Below are positions 7,195-9,111 of a stretch of DNA of 9,111 nucleotides, piece by piece. Where the stretch lies: positions 487-9,597 of the forward strand of contig JAJXZM010000374.1 of NCBI GenBank assembly GCA_021780055.1, given 5' to 3'. A model generated the notes under the pieces. It did not search any database, was not told the origin of the DNA, and was given only the letters and a program-made list of their open reading frames with translations. How positions within the stretch are numbered: the stretch's first letter is position 1; each line of letters starts with the position of its first letter. A program made the translations under genes and the position numbers. Source of the DNA: Acidobacteriota bacterium. GTDB lineage: Bacteria > Acidobacteriota > Terriglobia > UBA7540.

Positions 7195-7617
7195 ATGGAA
7201 AGCCGTTTATCCCTGGTGCTGAGAAACCGTCTCAGCGAACTGAAGAGAATGTCCGAGGCCGTGTCAGCCTGGTGCCGAGGGAACAATATCTCCTCTGCCG
7301 TGGAATTTCATGTCAACCTGGCGCTGGACGAAATCATCAGCAACGTCATCCGCTACGGTTGGAAGGACCCTGACGAACACCAGTTCAACGTTCGCTTGTC
7401 CCTCTCGAACGACGAAGTGACAGTGGAGATTGAGGACGATGCCACGCCGTTTAATCCTTTGGAGGTTGCCGTACCCGATCTCGAACGGCCTCTGCATGAG
7501 CGCCCGGTGGGTGGGTTGGGGATCCATCTGGTCCGGCAGGTCATGGATGGACTGGAGTACCAGCGGCTCGACGGCAAGAACTTGTTGGTCATGAAAAAGA
7601 AGATTGGCTGCGCGTAG
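7195..7617 (+). CDS. Anti-sigma-factor serine kinase, RsbW/SpoIIAB type (HATPase_c_2)
   Basis: The product has 140 residues from ATG 7195; an adjacent in-frame GTG at 7192 is less likely given GGAG at 7186-7189. The GHKL ATP-binding fold is complete for this class: N-box LALDEIISNVIRYG with E46 and N50, G1 box EIEDDATPFNP at 79-88, and G2 box RPVGGLGIHLVRQVMD with G106, G107 and G109. The usual Gly after the G1 Asp is Ala, which is common in this class. Family members phosphorylate a Ser in a STAS partner and bind a sigma factor or other target when that partner is phosphorylated. Two candidate STAS substrates are encoded here (4081-5352 and 7663-8001). No sigma factor is present in the window, so the target is unknown. 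The 98-base gap to the ATPase gene leaves room for a separate promoter, but I see no convincing one. Confidence 0.92.
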   Translation: MESRLSLVLRNRLSELKRMSEAVSAWCRGNNISSAVEFHVNLALDEIISNVIRYGWKDPDEHQFNVRLSLSNDEVTVEIEDDATPFNPLEVAVPDLERPLHERPVGGLGIHLVRQVMDGLEYQRLDGKNLLVMKKKIGCA

Positions 7618-7648
7618 GAGCACCATTCGTCTCGGGGTTTTAGTTACG

Positions 7649-7657
7649 AAGGAGGTG
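7649..7657 (+). promoter_or_regulatory. Strong ribosome binding site for the stand-alone STAS gene
   Basis: AAGGAGGTG lies 5 bases before ATG 7663 and is a near-perfect match to the 16S rRNA tail, much stronger than sites at the other genes here. This suggests the antagonist is made in excess over the kinase, as partner switching would require. Confidence 0.8.
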
Positions 7658-7662
7658 CTAAA

Positions 7663-8001
7663 ATGACTTTTACCGAGGGCAAAGTTGATGATGTCATCGT
7701 CCTGGGGATCGGCGGAAAGATAAATACAGAGGCCTCGGAAGACCTTCTCAAAAAGATGACCGACCTCATCGACAGCGGGGCGCGTCATCTGCTTCTTGAT
7801 TTATCCGGCGTGGACTACATCAACAGTTCCGGTCTCAGGGTCCTCTTGACGGTGGCCAAGAGGATGACCGATCTGAATGGAAAGATAGTCCTCGCAAATG
7901 TGGCTGAATTGATCTATCAGGTTCTGCACGTTTCGGGGTGCACCTCTCACATCGGGATCTATCCTTCCAGGGAACAAGCGCTCAAGGCTCTCAAGGACTA
8001 A
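7663..8001 (+). CDS. Anti-sigma-factor antagonist (STAS domain, RsbV/SpoIIAA type)
   Basis: The product has 112 residues and is a complete single STAS domain of normal length. LLLDLSGVDYINSSGLRVLL covers strand 3 and helix 2; S55 in INSSGLR aligns with the phosphorylated Ser58 of SpoIIAA, and N54 replaces the Asp found there. The C-terminus (IGIYPSREQALKAL) is the usual last strand and helix. The gene follows the kinase gene by 45 bases on the same strand, the classical kinase-antagonist pairing. In known systems the kinase phosphorylates the antagonist and a PP2C phosphatase restores it, freeing the kinase's target. The convergent phosphatase gene at 8151-9111 is the obvious candidate for that role. 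It shares the LLLDLS and SxxGxR core with the N-terminal domain of the 4081-5352 protein, so both may compete for one kinase. Confidence 0.93.
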   Translation: MTFTEGKVDDVIVLGIGGKINTEASEDLLKKMTDLIDSGARHLLLDLSGVDYINSSGLRVLLTVAKRMTDLNGKIVLANVAELIYQVLHVSGCTSHIGIYPSREQALKALKD

Positions 8002-8150
8002 CACACAGTTCGGCCTCTCGTTAGCGGGCCCCTGTTTTCTTGCCCGTCGGTGGAAGTCTTGCTGCCCCATTGCGCGTTCTACCCCCCATTCCCTTTCAAT
8101 GAAGGCCGACGCTGCGACATTTCTAACAGCTTCTTCGTAGTGCTTTCCTC

Positions 8151-9111
8151 CTAGGAAAAGTCAAGACGCAAGAGGGAGAAGTCATCGTCCAGTGTATCGC
8201 CTGAGTGCAAACCCTGAAGTGTCTTGTAAAGTGCCTCGATCTCCGTGCCGGGTTCCGCCAGCGGGCGGCTCAGGTACTCCTGTAGTTCTTCAAACGACCA
8301 CATCGTTCCATCGGGCTTTTCAACCTCATACACGCCGTCGGAGAAGAGGTAGAGCCGCGAATCTTTCGGCACTTGGGTTTCAGCTCTCTCAAATTCCACA
8401 TTGGGGAATGCTCCAATGAACATGTTTTGGCATATCAACTGTTCGGCGGGCAGGGAAGAGTTCCCGAAAAGCAACGCCGGAGGATGCCCGGCACTTGCAT
8501 GTCTCAATTTTCTAGTTTGTCGATTGTAGACTCCATACCACAACGTGAAGTAAAGCTCGTTCTGTTTCTCCATCTGAAAATTCGCGTTCATCCCGCCGAG
8601 CACAGCCGCTGGGTCACGGAAGTCGACGTCAGGAAGGGATTGAGCACGCAGCACGTTCAGCGCTGAGACCGACAAGAGAGCAGGCCCTACGCCATGCCCG
8701 CAAACGTCGAGGAGATAGAACGCAAAGTGATTCTCATCGATCCAGTGATAGCCAAACGAATCGCCGCCGAGCGTCGCAGAGGGGAAATACCTCCAGGCTG
8801 TCGTTATGTCGCCGCGGCCGATTGGCGACGGAAGCAGTGAAATGACGTATTCGGCCGCCCGTGCGATTTCGTTGGCGAGTTTTTGCTGGCTTAGAAGCAA
8901 GGCCTGGTAGGCATCGTTCCGCTGCAACAGGTTTATATAGCCCCTCGAGTGGTAACGGATGCGGGCAACCAGTTCGATGCGGTCCGGTAACTTCACCAGG
9001 TAATCATTTGCCCCAAGGGCAAACGCCTCGGCCTTGGTTATGGCCTCCTCCCTGCTTGAGAGTACGATCAGCGGGATGTCCTTCAGTTGAGGGTGCGCGC
9101 GGAAGAAGCGT
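8151..9111 (-). CDS. Response-regulator receiver / PP2C (SpoIIE-type) serine phosphatase, N-terminus outside window
   Basis: The minus-strand frame is open from the right edge to TAG at 8151-8153, giving 319 visible residues. Residues 1 to about 55 are the end of a receiver domain: strand 4 PLIVLSS, then GANDYLVKLPD with the conserved Lys at 40. The GTG at 8996 is therefore an internal codon and not the start. A probable coiled-coil linker (about 57-90) joins it to a PP2C domain of about 220 residues. Metal-binding and core motifs are present: LGGDSFGYHW, LDVCGHGVGPALLS, a RHASAGHPPALLF segment, LYLFSDGVYE and the final DDDFSLLRL. The receiver end and linker (KLPD-x-IELVARIRYHSR, then QRNDAYQALLLSQQ) strongly resemble those I remember in the diguanylate cyclase WspR, with a phosphatase output instead of GGDEF. 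The likely role is phosphorylation-controlled dephosphorylation of a STAS antagonist encoded next to it. The phosphoacceptor Asp lies outside the window. Confidence 0.93.
   Translation of the reverse strand, partial: RFFRAHPQLKDIPLIVLSSREEAITKAEAFALGANDYLVKLPDRIELVARIRYHSRGYINLLQRNDAYQALLLSQQKLANEIARAAEYVISLLPSPIGRGDITTAWRYFPSATLGGDSFGYHWIDENHFAFYLLDVCGHGVGPALLSVSALNVLRAQSLPDVDFRDPAAVLGGMNANFQMEKQNELYFTLWYGVYNRQTRKLRHASAGHPPALLFGNSSLPAEQLICQNMFIGAFPNVEFERAETQVPKDSRLYLFSDGVYEVEKPDGTMWSFEELQEYLSRPLAEPGTEIEALYKTLQGLHSGDTLDDDFSLLRLDFS

Noticed and set aside
8024..8047. Inverted repeat GCGGGC / GCCCGT between the convergent genes, as a terminator
   Set aside because: The stem is only six pairs including a G-T pair, the loop is 12 bases and no T-run follows on either strand. 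The 149-base gap shows no better hairpin.
8994..8996. GTG at the minus-strand position 8996 as the start of the phosphatase
   Set aside because: The frame continues upstream to the window edge with conserved receiver-domain sequence, so this Val codon is internal.

Overview
The window reads as one dense bacterial locus, moderately GC-rich by eye, from an organism with a periplasm (membrane-anchored solute-binding proteins together with an ABC permease and ATPase). The gene mix is an ABC_sub_bind/TrpXYZ-type transporter, STAS and RsbW-like partner-switching proteins, and a receiver-SpoIIE phosphatase. This would fit an environmental diderm such as Acidobacteriota, Verrucomicrobiota or a deltaproteobacterial group, but the sequence alone does not settle the phylum.

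Layout: (1) bases 2-142 hold the probable 3' end of an unrecognised gene. (2) 176-2986 encodes a 936-residue protein with an N-terminal membrane anchor and three tandem solute-binding domains. (3) 3026-4045 encodes a single-domain paralogue with nearly the same anchor. (4) 4081-5352 encodes an N-terminal STAS domain fused to a C-terminal region of about 300 residues that I cannot identify. (5) 5353-6291 is the permease, its start codon directly following the previous stop. (6) 6284-7096 is the ATPase, overlapping the permease by 8 bases. (7) 7195-7617 is an RsbW/SpoIIAB-type anti-sigma kinase. (8) 7663-8001 is a stand-alone STAS antagonist with a near-perfect Shine-Dalgarno. (9) On the opposite strand, converging on this set, 8151-9111 is the C-terminal part of a receiver-PP2C (SpoIIE/RsbU-type) phosphatase that runs off the right edge.

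How it may work together (inference): genes 2, 3, 5 and 6 make a complete importer of the TrpXYZ/COG2984-COG4120-COG1101 class with four binding domains. Genes 7-9 are the parts of a partner-switching circuit: kinase, antagonist and phosphatase. The STAS-fusion gene sits inside the transporter operon, between the binding proteins and the permease. It is the physical link between the two halves, so the locus may couple solute binding or transport to a partner switch, or the switch may control the transporter. No sigma factor is encoded here, so the output is unknown. Gaps between genes are short (0-97 bases on the plus strand, 149 bases between the convergent genes). I saw no RNA genes, CRISPR arrays, insertion sequences or convincing terminators.
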